This document shows, piece by piece, positions 1 through 8,568 of a stretch of 64,000 nt of DNA. Position 1 is the stretch's first letter; each line of letters starts with the position of its first letter. Both the position numbers and the translations under genes were made by a program. This DNA comes from Desulfoluna spongiiphila (GTDB lineage Bacteria; Desulfobacterota; Desulfobacteria; Desulfobacterales; Desulfolunaceae). The stretch lies in contig NZ_FMUX01000003.1 of NCBI RefSeq assembly GCF_900101345.1, positions 238,200-302,199 on the forward strand. The letters run 5' to 3'. The notes beneath the pieces are model-generated. The model had not been told where the DNA came from and made no database searches. It saw only the letters and a program-made list of their open reading frames with translations.

Positions 1-3
1 GCT

Positions 4-30
4 GCCTCCGGCAGGGTCGCTTTTAGCAAA
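4..30 (+). repeat. Fragment of the GCCTCCGGC intergenic element
   Basis: The sequence GCCTCCGGCAGGGTCGC resembles the start of module A of the dispersed element described at 6175-6346, but the AAACTTTTGAAAAGTTT palindrome is missing. The rest of the first 120 bases holds nothing I can name. Confidence 0.35.
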
Positions 31-137
31 TAACTCCGCAATACCGTTCCGGTGGCATTCCCGTTTTTCAGCCTGTTGAACCTCTTGTACCGGTTTGGTG
101 CCCATGGCCCTTCCGGTGAAAGCCCGTGATATACATT

Positions 138-575
138 ATGAAAAGCGTAACACCAGATAATTTCCTCCTGAAATTTTCAGCAAAGATAGATGTCGATATT
201 TCACGTGAGTCCTTCACCTTCACGAAGGGTAACGTAACCCAAAAAATTCACACCTATATCTATCTTTCCAAGGGTGAAAACGCCCGTATCACCTCTGTGG
301 GTGAGGTACCGGCCAGGGCTTTTGAGTCCTTTAAAGTTGATCTGTTTGCCACGCATCATGCAGAGGATGGGAGCCGCGACAAATACCAGTGCCTCTCAGC
401 GTTTTTAAAGCATTGCACCGCATCCATTTCACCAAAGTTTGCCATGATACGCCCCACGTTTATTGTACGCGGCGTCGACGAGCTGCAACCTGTACTGCAT
501 GGGTATCAGCGGCAGATAATCATGGATGGTTTGAGTGACGCCGGTGCGGCCCACATCATATTCGAAGAGGATTAG
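138..575 (+). CDS. Hypothetical protein
   Basis: I do not recognise this 145-residue protein. It has no signal peptide or membrane segment and appears soluble, with alternating beta-prone and helical stretches and an acidic end (IIFEED). ATG at 138 is the likely start; an in-frame GTG at 126 would add four residues. Neither has a strong ribosome site, although GTGAAAG lies upstream. Its base composition is less GC-rich than the regulator that follows 115 bases later on the same strand. A frame open for about 150 codons with sensible composition supports a real gene, but no function can be read from it. Confidence 0.6.
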   Translation: MKSVTPDNFLLKFSAKIDVDISRESFTFTKGNVTQKIHTYIYLSKGENARITSVGEVPARAFESFKVDLFATHHAEDGSRDKYQCLSAFLKHCTASISPKFAMIRPTFIVRGVDELQPVLHGYQRQIIMDGLSDAGAAHIIFEED

Positions 576-689
576 ATTTCCGGCAAACCAGATGCAAAGG
601 TGAAAAATCCACATCTGCCCCCCCATGGTGTGGTACGTTTTTCCTGTTCACTTGGATTGCCGCACAGGATGAAGTTGGAGACGTTACCC

Positions 690-2501
690 ATGGAAACCCA
701 GAAAATATTTGCCGTGATTGCCCAGAAGGTGGCGGAGGCCATTGAGGCGGTGGTCAATATCGATGTCACCGTCATGGACAGCAACATGGTGCGCATTGCC
801 GGGACGGGCATCTACAAAGACCGGATCGGCCTCAAGATCGAGGAGCAGACAGCCTTCGGGTACGCCCTGAAAACCGGACGGCACTATGTGGTGGAGACTG
901 CCCGGGAGAGCGAGATCTGCGCGGTGTGCGAAAGGCGGGGGCGGTGCAGCGAAAAGGCGGAGGTGTGCATGCCCCTTAAACGGGGAGATGTGCCCATCGG
1001 TGTCATCGGGGTCATTGCCTTCAGCGACGAGCAGCGGGACAAGATTATCCGGAACAAGGCCCAGTATATCAACTTCATCCAGAAGATGGCCGAGCTCCTG
1101 GAAGCCAAACTCTCGGAAGAGAGGATGTCAAAGGAGAACCAGCTCCTGGCCCTCCGGCTCAAGACCATCCTCAACACCATGCAGGAGGCCCTGGTGGTCT
1201 TCAACCGCACAGGGGACATCCTCTACAAAAATGATCCCCTGAGGCAGCTCCTGGCCGAACTGGCCATCACCGATGCCGGGGGATTCCTGGCAGACCTGTG
1301 GGGCCAGCTCAAGGACAAGGCCCTGAACAGGGAGGTCGTGGAGAACAGGAAAATCCGTATCCGGTTCCACGGCCAGGCATACACCCTCATCGCCTCGGTG
1401 TACCTGATGGATACCAAGGGCAGCGAGTTCATCGTCAAGCTCCATGAATTCATCCGTTTCGAAAAAAAGATGATCCGCTACACCCAGCAGAACCAGGTCA
1501 GCGTGGACTTCGACAGCATCCTCACCGTGTCCGAGAGCCTCCTGGACACCAAGGCCACCGCAACCAAAGCCGCCGAGTCCGACTCCAACGTGCTCATCTA
1601 CGGCGAAAGCGGCACCGGCAAAGAGCTCTTTGCCCGAGCCATCCACAACAGAAGCAAAAGGCGGGACAACGCCTTTATCGCCATCAACTGCGGGGCCATC
1701 CCCGACGAGCTCCTGGAAAGCGAGCTCTTCGGCCATGAAAAAGGGGCCTTCACCGGTGCCATCAACACCCGCATCGGCAAGTTCGAAGGGGCTGACGAAG
1801 GCACCCTCTTCCTGGACGAGATCAGCGAGATGCCCTACGCCCTTCAGGTGAAACTCCTCAGGGTGCTGCAGGAAAAAGAGATCTGCCGGGTGGGCAGCAA
1901 CGAGACCCGAAAAATCGACATCCGCATCATCGCAGCCACCAACGCCGACCTGCGGGAACGCATCGAGGAAAACACCTTCCGGGAAGACCTCTACTACCGG
2001 CTCAACATCATCCCCATCCACATCCCCCCCTTACGTGAACGGTACGACGACATCGTCTACCTCTCCCAATTCTATATCGGGCAGTACAACCTCCGGTTCA
2101 ACAAAACAGTCAAAAAACTCTCCCGGAACGCGGAGAAACTCTTCACCGCCTACGCCTGGCCCGGTAATGTCCGGGAGCTGCAAAACATCCTGGAGTATGC
2201 CGTCAACTTTGAAACCGGCAACGAGATCCACGAAGACCTCATCAAACGAAGACTCTCCGGCGGCAGAAAAGAGCCCCGTGCCCATTCCGGCTCCGTGGGC
2301 ATTCCCATCAACCACACCGGCGCCACCCTCTCAACGGATATGAATCTGGTGGAAAAAGATCTGATTCGGAAAAAGATCGATGCCTACAGCGACCTGAAAC
2401 ACAAAGAGATCGTCAAAAACGTCTGCCGGGACCTCAACATCAGCCGCACCACCCTCTACCGAAGACTCCGCAAACACGCCATCACCATCCCTCGCTCCTG
2501 A
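690..2501 (+). CDS. Sigma-54-dependent transcriptional activator
   Basis: This bacterial enhancer-binding protein (about 603 residues) should hydrolyse ATP to open sigma-54 promoters. Residues 1-140 form a sensory domain with four cysteines at about 77, 80, 86 and 93 (CxxC-x5-C-x6-C). A PAS-like segment follows at about 165-280. The AAA+ domain has Walker A GESGTGKE near 304, the sigma-54 contact loop GAFTGA near 352, and Walker [11 protein letters not shown] Fis-type helix-turn-helix ([15 protein letters not shown]) ends the protein. ATG at 690 is preceded by GGAG at nine bases; ATG at 669 is the alternative. It is followed by a sigma-54 promoter (2941-2955) in front of a cysteine desulfidase, so it probably activates that gene. 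The cysteine cluster could bind a metal or Fe-S centre or sense thiols, which is inference. Confidence 0.93.
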   Translation: METQKIFAVIAQKVAEAIEAVVNIDVTVMDSNMVRIAGTGIYKDRIGLKIEEQTAFGYALKTGRHYVVETARESEICAVCERRGRCSEKAEVCMPLKRGDVPIGVIGVIAFSDEQRDKIIRNKAQYINFIQKMAELLEAKLSEERMSKENQLLALRLKTILNTMQEALVVFNRTGDILYKNDPLRQLLAELAITDAGGFLADLWGQLKDKALNREVVENRKIRIRFHGQAYTLIASVYLMDTKGSEFIVKLHEFIRFEKKMIRYTQQNQVSVDFDSILTVSESLLDTKATATKAAESDSNVLIYGESGTGKELFARAIHNRSKRRDNAFIAINCGAIPDELLESELFGHEKGAFTGAINTRIGKFEGADEGTLFLDEISEMPYALQVKLLRVLQEKEICRVGSNETRKIDIRIIAATNADLRERIEENTFREDLYYRLNIIPIHIPPLRERYDDIVYLSQFYIGQYNLRFNKTVKKLSRNAEKLFTAYAWPGNVRELQNILEYAVNFETGNEIHEDLIKRRLSGGRKEPRAHSGSVGIPINHTGATLSTDMNLVEKDLIRKKIDAYSDLKHKEIVKNVCRDLNISRTTLYRRLRKHAITIPRS

Positions 2502-2537
2502 CGCAGGCCTTACTGCAGAGGAAAAAACAAAAGCAAT

Positions 2538-2706
2538 GCCTCCGGCGGCGAGGTGTGCCACCTCGAAAGCAGGTTGCGAATGCGCTTTCCCCTTCGTTCC
2601 TCAGGGAAAATCACATTCGCCTTTGATTCAGGTTAAACTGAATCTACTTTCAAGGCTTTTTTATCAAACTTTTTAAAAGCTTGGCCCCCGGCACAGTCGC
2701 CGAAGG
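2538..2706. repeat. GCCTCCGGC composite element, copy 1 (B then A)
   Basis: About 169 bp. It begins with GCCTCCGGCGGC, followed by hairpin I (GAGGTG/CCACCTC) and hairpin II, whose outer stem is GCGAATG (2576-2582) with CATTCGC (2614-2620). It ends with an inverted module A (AAACTTTTTAAAAG, then GGCCCCCGGC) and GCCGAAGGC. It lies just after the regulator stop codon. Confidence 0.8.
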
Positions 2707-2940
2707 CCTTGCTTTTTACTTGTTTTGTTTCAACATTGATACAGTATCACATCTGACACAAATTTTTGTAGCACATGTGAAACTAAGCTTCTTGTACCCT
2801 TCCCATGGCACTCCGACACAAGGCGTTGGTCCCGCCTGCGCCGCACCGGACAAACGTCTCCTTTCTTCGAGCACTTACATCACCCATCCGCCATATCCAA
2901 ACGCAAAATTTGGGGCGATATGCCCCCCCTTCGTCAAAAA

Positions 2941-2955
2941 TGGCATGCTCCTTGC
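2941..2955 (+). promoter_or_regulatory. Sigma-54 promoter of the cysteine desulfidase gene
   Basis: TGGCATGCTCCTTGC matches the sigma-54 consensus (TGGCAC-N5-TTGC) with the required ten bases between the -24 GG (2942-2943) and the -12 GC (2954-2955). Transcription would start near 2967, about 65 bases before the coding start. The gene immediately upstream encodes a sigma-54 activator, which makes the assignment more likely. AT-rich sequence with CACATG-type repeats at 2740-2790 is a plausible enhancer site, but I cannot define it. Confidence 0.8.
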
Positions 2956-3032
2956 CCTTAGTCATGGAACGAAAACAAAAAACCTTGAACGATCATGTAC
3001 GACACGTACGAACCATAGAAAGGAGTCAGAAC

Positions 3033-4331
3033 ATGGCCACCGATTATTACGAATTGGTTGGGATCTTAAAGCGGGAAGTTGTCCCGGCCACAGGGTGTAC
3101 CGAGCCCATTGCCGTGGCATACGCAGCCTCTGTGGCGGGGGCTAAAATCAAGGACCTCTCCATGATCAAAGCGGTTGAGGTCTGCGTGGATGCCGCCCTG
3201 TTCAAAAACGGCCTTCGCGTGGGCATCCCGGGCATCAAGAAACGGGGCCTGGAGATCGCCGCGGCCCTGGGCCTTGTCATCGCAACCCCGGACAAGGAAC
3301 TGCGGGTCCTGGAAACCATCGAGCCGGAGCAAAACCAAAAGGCGGAAGCCCTGGTGGAAAAAGAACTGATCTCCGTGTGCATCAAAGGCAATTGCAGCAG
3401 GCTCTTTGTGGAGATCTTTGTCACCCTCACCGACGGCAGGCAGATCAAGGTCATGGCCGTGGATCGCCACAACAACATCGTCAAGGTGGAGGAGGGGATC
3501 AACCTTACCCATGAAGAGCCCGGTGCCGTGGACGAGCAGGCCCACAAAAAACTGATCCAGGCATACGACCTCAAAGACTTGCTGGACTTTTCCAATACCG
3601 TGCCGGTGGATGAGATCCGTTTTCTTCAGGAAGGGGTCGAAAAGAACATGATGCTGGCCAAAGAAGGCCTCTCCTTTGACGGCGGCATCGGTCAGGCGTA
3701 CCAGAAGATCGTTGAAGAGGGGATCTTAAACGACCAGATGGTCACCAAGGCGGAAATGCTCTGCGCGGCGGCCTCGGAAGCCCGGATGTCCGGTTCCACC
3801 CTGCCGGCCATGAGCAGCGCGGGAAGCGGTAACCACGGCATCACCGTTTTCTTGACCATTGCCGGGGTGGCCGAATCCACCGAGGCCTCCCCCGAAGCCA
3901 TGCTCCGGGCCCTGGCCTTCAGCAACCTGATCACCGTCTACATCAAATCCTTTACAGGCACCCTGTCTGCCATGTGCGGATGCGGCGTGGCCGCGGGTAT
4001 CGGGGCCTGTGCCGGGGTTTCCTACATGATGGGCGCAAGCGAAAGCCAGATCTTCAAAAGCATGCTCAACATGGTGGGCAGCATCACGGGCCTGATCTGT
4101 GACGGCGGCAAAGAGGGGTGCGCCTACAAGCTGGCCCTGTCGGCAAGCTGGGCCGTCAAGGCGGCCCTTTTGGCCCAGAAAGGGGTCGCCGTCCATGAGG
4201 ACAACGGCATCCTGGCCTTCAGCTTCCGTCAGCTGTTTGAAAACCTCGGATACCTCTGCAACACAGGCCTGGCCGGTGCCAATAACTCCATTCTCGATAT
4301 CATGGAGAGACAGTACAAAAAGGTGGGATAA
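3033..4331 (+). CDS. cyuA: L-cysteine desulfidase family protein (UPF0597)
   Basis: CyuA/YhaM proteins break L-cysteine down to pyruvate, ammonia and sulfide with a [4Fe-4S] cluster that binds substrate. The predicted product is 432 residues, the usual family length. Family landmarks are the N-terminal PATGCTEPIA (Cys22), a conserved CIKGNCSRLF segment, glycine-rich TLPAMSSAGSGNHGI, SAMCGCGVAAG near residue 315 and CDGGKEGCAYK near 355-362. These cysteines are the expected cluster ligands. The start at 3033 has AAGGAG seven to nine bases upstream; an upstream in-frame extension has no support. It follows a sigma-54 promoter and precedes an amino-acid symporter gene, consistent with cysteine catabolism. 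Serine dehydration is a less likely activity. Confidence 0.9.
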   Translation: MATDYYELVGILKREVVPATGCTEPIAVAYAASVAGAKIKDLSMIKAVEVCVDAALFKNGLRVGIPGIKKRGLEIAAALGLVIATPDKELRVLETIEPEQNQKAEALVEKELISVCIKGNCSRLFVEIFVTLTDGRQIKVMAVDRHNNIVKVEEGINLTHEEPGAVDEQAHKKLIQAYDLKDLLDFSNTVPVDEIRFLQEGVEKNMMLAKEGLSFDGGIGQAYQKIVEEGILNDQMVTKAEMLCAAASEARMSGSTLPAMSSAGSGNHGITVFLTIAGVAESTEASPEAMLRALAFSNLITVYIKSFTGTLSAMCGCGVAAGIGACAGVSYMMGASESQIFKSMLNMVGSITGLICDGGKEGCAYKLALSASWAVKAALLAQKGVAVHEDNGILAFSFRQLFENLGYLCNTGLAGANNSILDIMERQYKKVG

Positions 4332-4795
4332 CAAGGGCAGGGAGGGGGAAAAGCGACCCGCCGAAGGGTACTCTTCCCTCCCAGGTCACGGCGATCATCC
4401 GCCCGGATCGCGTTCCTTTTTGCGGAACATCGGAACTATTTTAACCGGCCCCTATTTTTCACGGGACATGGCCGGAATCGCGCTATATGGTCACCTTGGC
4501 CAACGAAAAGCACCCCGGCAACCCTGCCGGGGAACCCATATGCAAGGGAGTTGACAAACACGTGTAAAAAAACGGAGGGCAGGTACGATTCGGGCCCCCT
4601 GGCCCGGAAGCCGCCCCCCAGGCAATAGAGGCCCCGGCATAGAAAGCACGGCAATCGGCAGCAGGACGATTGGAGACGCTGCAGCCGACATGGACGCCAC
4701 AGGGAGTCGCCTCACCGTTGAGACGCCCCGGAACGTCCACCCGCAGGATGCTTTTTTGCCCGAGCCCAACATGTTCAACCAGGAGGGATGATAGG
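4332..4795 (+). other. 464-base leader between desulfidase and symporter genes
   Basis: No gene is seen. At 4513-4532 there is a perfect hairpin (CCCCGGCA, loop ACCC, TGCCGGGG) without a following T-run, so it may stabilise or attenuate a transcript rather than terminate it. TTGACA occurs at about 4549 but has no convincing -10 box at 16-18 bases. Confidence 0.4.
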
Positions 4796-6019
4796 ATGTC
4801 ATTGGAAAACAGATTTGGCGAATTTGCACTGATTATCAAGCTCATCGGCGGGATCGCCGCCGGTATTGTCATCGGACTTGTGGCCAACGAGGCCGTTATC
4901 GAAGTTGTTACAACCATAAAATATGTGATCGGGCAGCTTATTTATTACACGGTGCCCCTGATCATTATGGCATTTATTGCACCGTCCATCGTCAAGCTCG
5001 GGAACAATGCCAACAAGATGCTCGGCGCGGGCGTGCTCCTTGCCTACCTGTCCGCCGCCGGTGCGGCCACCATGGCTGCCGTTGCGGGGTATCTCATTAT
5101 CCCGAACCTTTCCATCGCCACCCAGGTGGAGGGGCTCAGGGAACTGCCCGAGGTCGTTTTTCAGCTGAACATCCCGCCGGTCATGTCGGTGATGACCGCG
5201 CTGGTCACCGCCATCCTGCTGGGCAGCGCAACCATCTGGACCAAGGCCGAGACCTTTGCCAAGCTCATGAACGAGTTTGAAGAGATCATGATGCAGGTTG
5301 TTCACCGCATTGTCATCCCTGTCCTTCCGGTCTTTATCGCCACCACCTTTGCCTGCCTTGCCTACGAGGGAAGCCTCACCAAACAGCTTCCCGTCTTCCT
5401 GGAGGTGATCGCCATTGTGCTGGTCGGGCAATTCCTCTGGCTGACCATCCTTTATCTCATCGCGGGCATGATCTCGGGGAAAAACCCCATCGAGGTCGTC
5501 AAGCACTACTCCCCGGCCTACATCACCGCCGTGGGCACCATGTCCAGCGCGGCAACCCTTCCCGTCTCCCTCTCCTGTGCCTCCAAGTCCAGTGTGCTCA
5601 GCAAGGACACCGTGGAGTTCATGGTCCCCATGGGTGCCACCATCCACCTGTGCGGCTCCGTGCTCACCGAGACCTTCTTTGCCATGACCATCTCCATGAT
5701 GCTCTACGGCCACCTGCCTTCGGTGAGCGTCATGGCATTGTTCATCCTGCTCTTCGGCATCTTTGCCATCGGCGCACCCGGCGTCCCCGGCGGCACGGTG
5801 ATGGCCTCCCTTGGAATCGTCGTGGGGGTCCTTCAATTCGATCCCGCGGGCGTGGCCCTTCTCGTGGCGGTCTTCGCCCTGCAGGACAGCTTCGGCACCG
5901 CCTGCAACGTCACCGGAGACGGCGCCCTCTCCCTGATGCTCGAAGGCCTGTTCAACCGCAACGGAGAGCTCCAGAAGGAGCGCGGTTGCGAAGCAGGACT
6001 CGGCACCGAACTCAAATAG
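4796..6019 (+). CDS. SLC1-family (DAACS) amino acid:cation symporter
   Basis: A 407-residue inner-membrane secondary transporter of the dicarboxylate/amino acid:cation symporter family. The family re-entrant loop motif appears as SSAATLP, and the TM8 binding segment as DSFGTACNVTGD near residues 363-375. In Glt-type transporters this segment has Arg397 contacting the acidic side chain; here that position is Gly, while the Asp394, Thr398, Asn401 and Asp405 equivalents remain. The usual NMDGT motif in TM7 is HLCGS. These changes argue for a neutral substrate such as cysteine or serine, which fits the upstream desulfidase gene. The ATG at 4796 has AGGAGGG ten bases upstream. Confidence 0.88.
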   Translation: MSLENRFGEFALIIKLIGGIAAGIVIGLVANEAVIEVVTTIKYVIGQLIYYTVPLIIMAFIAPSIVKLGNNANKMLGAGVLLAYLSAAGAATMAAVAGYLIIPNLSIATQVEGLRELPEVVFQLNIPPVMSVMTALVTAILLGSATIWTKAETFAKLMNEFEEIMMQVVHRIVIPVLPVFIATTFACLAYEGSLTKQLPVFLEVIAIVLVGQFLWLTILYLIAGMISGKNPIEVVKHYSPAYITAVGTMSSAATLPVSLSCASKSSVLSKDTVEFMVPMGATIHLCGSVLTETFFAMTISMMLYGHLPSVSVMALFILLFGIFAIGAPGVPGGTVMASLGIVVGVLQFDPAGVALLVAVFALQDSFGTACNVTGDGALSLMLEGLFNRNGELQKERGCEAGLGTELK

Positions 6020-6174
6020 CCCCAATGGTTGCCTCCGGCGGGTCTGCCGGGGGCACCCCAAAAACAAAGAGACAAGTCCATCAAACATGCCGCTGGGCCT
6101 TAACCCGATAAGCGAAGGGGAAGGCTCAGCGGCAAACTGCGTTCAATACCGCCGGAGGCAGCCAAGTTAAAACT

Positions 6175-6346
6175 GCCTCCGGCGGCCCTGCCGGGGGCTA
6201 AACTTTTAAAAAGTTTAACAAACAGGCTTTAAAAAAACAGATTCAGGCCAATCAAAATCAAAGGCGAATGTGATTTTCCCTGAGGAACGAAGGGGAAAGC
6301 GCATTCGCAATATGCTTTCGAGGTGGCACACCTCGCCGCCGGAGGC
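6175..6346. repeat. GCCTCCGGC composite element, copy 2 (A then B)
   Basis: This is the best full copy, about 172 bp. It starts GCCTCCGGCGGCCCTGCC and continues with AAACTTTTAAAAAGTTT and a linker containing ACAGATTCAG. Hairpin II follows (GCGAATG 6264-6270 with CATTCGC), then hairpin I (CGAGGTG/CACCTCG), and it ends GCCGCCGGAGGC. The terminal 12 bases are inverted repeats. The downstream flank (CACTTTAACCATAGAAGG) recurs, inverted, next to the copy at 43239, so the mobile unit may be longer. Confidence 0.85.
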
Positions 6347-6446
6347 TTTTTTCCATGCACTTTAACCATAGAAGGTATCGCTTTGAGAAGGTCTCTGTTT
6401 TGCCGGACCTTGCAGTCCCTTCCCCCTGCCTTTTGCCGGTTTCATC

Positions 6447-6475
6447 TTGACATCCGAGCCCTTCAGTCATACTAA
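6447..6475 (+). promoter_or_regulatory. Possible sigma-70 promoter of the ABC binding-protein gene
   Basis: A perfect -35 TTGACA (6447-6452) is followed after 17 bases by TACTAA (6470-6475), a weak -10. It would leave a leader of about 170 bases before the start at 6655. Confidence 0.4.
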
Positions 6476-6654
6476 ATAAAATTTTGATTTGACTGGACGG
6501 ATCCATCAAAGGCAGGATGCCGCTTCTCCACCACGGGACAAAGACAAGGGCTCTCACTTCGGGGCCTTTTGCCGAAGGCCCGGTTCACCGGGACGCGGAG
6601 GGCAACCGCCTGTTTGGGGGCCGTCTCCATATGATAACCAGGAGGAAGACGAAC

Positions 6655-7419
6655 ATGGCACGATTGAAAAAACTGCTGACCGTCATGGTCATGGCAGGGG
6701 TTTGCATGGCAATGGTCTCCACGGCATCCGCCGCGGACAAGAACTGGGAAAAAATCAAAAAATCCGGCGTCCTCACCATCGGCACCAGCCCCGACTACCC
6801 CCCCTTTGAAAGCGTGGACCCGGCCAACAGCAAAATTGTTGGTTTTGATATTGACCTCATCGACGCCGTGGCAGCCGAGCTGGGCCTTAAAACCAAATTC
6901 CAGGCCATGGGTTTTGACTCCATCATCATTGCCGTGAAAAACGGACAGGTGAACCTGGGCATGTCCAGCTTCTCCGTCACCGAAGAGCGCAAGCAGAGCG
7001 TCGACTTCACCATCCCCTACTACAAAAACGGCTCCACGGTCCTCACCAAGGCGGACTCTCCCGTAAAAACCGTTGAAGACCTGGTGGGCAAGCGCGTTGC
7101 CGCCCAGATCGGCTCCACCAGCGCTGAGGCGGCCAAGAAGATCGAAGGCTGCGACGCACAGATCGTGGACGACGCCAACATCGCCGTGATGATGATGAAA
7201 AACGGCGCGGTCCAGGGTGCGGTCCTTGACGTAGCCATCGCTGAGAACTACGCCAAAAAAGCCGAGTTCACCCTCTTTGCCAAGCCCCTGAGCTACGAAG
7301 AGACCGCCGCCATCGTGCGCAAAGGATCCCCCGAGCTCCTGGACGCCCTCAACAAGGCCATCAAGAAACTCGAAGCCGACGGCACCATCACCAAGCTCCG
7401 CACCAAGTGGGGCGTATAG
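6655..7419 (+). CDS. Amino-acid ABC transporter substrate-binding protein
   Basis: A 254-residue periplasmic binding protein of the polar amino-acid uptake (PAAT) family, SBP_bac_3 fold. It has a signal peptide with a hydrophobic core (LLTVMVMAGVCMAMV) and likely cleavage after ASA at about residue 26. Landmarks include GVLTIGTSPDYPPFE, the GFDIDLIDAVAAELG segment and the SVTEERKQSVDFTIPYY segment that lines the ligand cleft. The start has AGGAGG upstream. A permease gene follows after a 270-base gap with a hairpin. No ATPase gene is adjacent; the ATPase at 62389-63117 is a candidate partner. The ligand cannot be read from sequence, although neighbouring cysteine genes make cystine/cysteine worth considering. 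Confidence 0.92.
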   Translation: MARLKKLLTVMVMAGVCMAMVSTASAADKNWEKIKKSGVLTIGTSPDYPPFESVDPANSKIVGFDIDLIDAVAAELGLKTKFQAMGFDSIIIAVKNGQVNLGMSSFSVTEERKQSVDFTIPYYKNGSTVLTKADSPVKTVEDLVGKRVAAQIGSTSAEAAKKIEGCDAQIVDDANIAVMMMKNGAVQGAVLDVAIAENYAKKAEFTLFAKPLSYEETAAIVRKGSPELLDALNKAIKKLEADGTITKLRTKWGV

Positions 7420-7496
7420 GATTGCAACGGAGCCCGGCCGTCACCGGCTGCGCCCCTTGTACTGTATGAGCCTCAGCTTTGATCGTGAAATGATAT

Positions 7497-7524
7497 CACC
7501 CCAGCCGGCAATCCGGTTGGGGTG
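7497..7524 (+). promoter_or_regulatory. Intercistronic hairpin between binding protein and permease
   Basis: CACCCCAGCCGG (7497-7508), loop CAAT, CCGGTTGGGGTG (7513-7524): a 12-bp stem with one G-U pair and only a TTGT afterwards. Such stem-loops between binding-protein and permease genes commonly stabilise the upstream message or partly terminate, giving excess binding protein. Its role here is inferred. Confidence 0.6.
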
Positions 7525-7688
7525 TTGTCCTTGCAGGATGCACCATTACCCATAGGGGATGCGAATCGTACCAGCATCCCGCCATGGGCCACCCGTCGGG
7601 TGTGCCGTGCGCACCCCTCAACTGACAACCCAATAGTTACCCCCCCCGGCAGGCCCGCCGGCGGAAACCCCATAGAAGGACCATCACA

Positions 7689-8369
7689 GTGATCGATTTT
7701 GCGCTGGTTTGGCAGCACAAGTTATTTTTGCTTAAAGGAGCCGTGGTCACCATCCAGCTGACCTCCGGGGCCCTGATCATCGGTATTATCCTCGGCTGCC
7801 TGGCCGGAATGGGCCGCATCTCCAGAAACCGCCTGATCCGCGCTGTGGCCGGTGTCTATGTCTACGTCCTGCGCGGTACCCCCATGCTGCTCCAGATCTT
7901 TTTCATCTATTTCGGCCTCCCCCAGATCTACCTGTCCCTCACCGGGAACCCCATCATGTTCTCGCCCATCAAGGCCGGTATCATCGCCCTGGGCATCAAC
8001 TCCGGGGCGTATGTGGCCGAAATTGTCCGTGCAGGGATCCAGGCCGTGCCCAGCGGCCAGATGGAGGCAGCCCGGTCCCTTGGCATGCCCCACGGCCGCG
8101 CCATGTGGGACGTCATCCTGCCCCAGGCCTTCCGCAAAATCATCCCCCCCTTGTGCAACGAGTTCATCGTCCTCTTAAAGGACTCCTCCCTGGTCTCCGT
8201 CATCGGTGCCGGTGAGCTGATGTACTCCGCCAAGGTCATGGGCGCCCGATATTACGACTATGTCCAGTTCCTCTTCGGTGCCGGCTTGGTCTACCTGGCC
8301 CTGACCTTTATCATTTCCCAGGCCCTGGCCGCCCTGGAACGAAAACTGGGCGTCACCGGCAACGGCTAA
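7689..8369 (+). CDS. Amino-acid ABC transporter permease
   Basis: A 226-residue inner-membrane permease of the HisM/GlnP type, with about five membrane segments. The ATPase-contacting EAA loop is visible in the segment beginning SGAYVAEIVRAG and continuing QMEAARSLGM. The start is GTG (7689), with GAAGGA eight bases upstream. It should form the channel for the binding protein encoded upstream and needs an ATPase from elsewhere. A hairpin followed by TCTTTT lies after the gene, so transcription probably ends without reaching an ATPase gene. Confidence 0.92.
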   Translation: MIDFALVWQHKLFLLKGAVVTIQLTSGALIIGIILGCLAGMGRISRNRLIRAVAGVYVYVLRGTPMLLQIFFIYFGLPQIYLSLTGNPIMFSPIKAGIIALGINSGAYVAEIVRAGIQAVPSGQMEAARSLGMPHGRAMWDVILPQAFRKIIPPLCNEFIVLLKDSSLVSVIGAGELMYSAKVMGARYYDYVQFLFGAGLVYLALTFIISQALAALERKLGVTGNG

Positions 8370-8451
8370 CGCCTCCATAAAAAAATAAAATGCCATCTCC
8401 GAAAACCGCTTGCCAGGGCATTGCCCGGAACGATATCCATGGACGTGGAAG

Positions 8452-8482
8452 GGGTGGGTGCACCTTGTGCCCACCCTCTTTT
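8452..8482 (+). terminator. Rho-independent terminator after the permease gene
   Basis: GGGTGGG (8452-8458) pairs with CCCACCC (8470-8476), with an inner CAC/GTG pairing, followed by TCTTTT. Confidence 0.65.
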
Positions 8483-8568
8483 CCATAACCCATGGGCACG
8501 CCGAGACCACCTGAAAAAGCGCATTGTCACGCATGCCCGCACAACCCAAGAGCCCCAATGGAAGCGGT

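Noticed and set aside
1128-2021. Long minus-strand frame inside the sigma-54 regulator gene
   Set aside because: It is the antisense of a gene with complete AAA+ motifs and shows low-complexity Val/Asp/Gly composition typical of a GC-rich shadow frame. The same applies to 4799-6088, 8527-10059, 19720-20670 and 35876-37102 on the minus strand and 57729-59597 and 50493-52568 on the plus strand.
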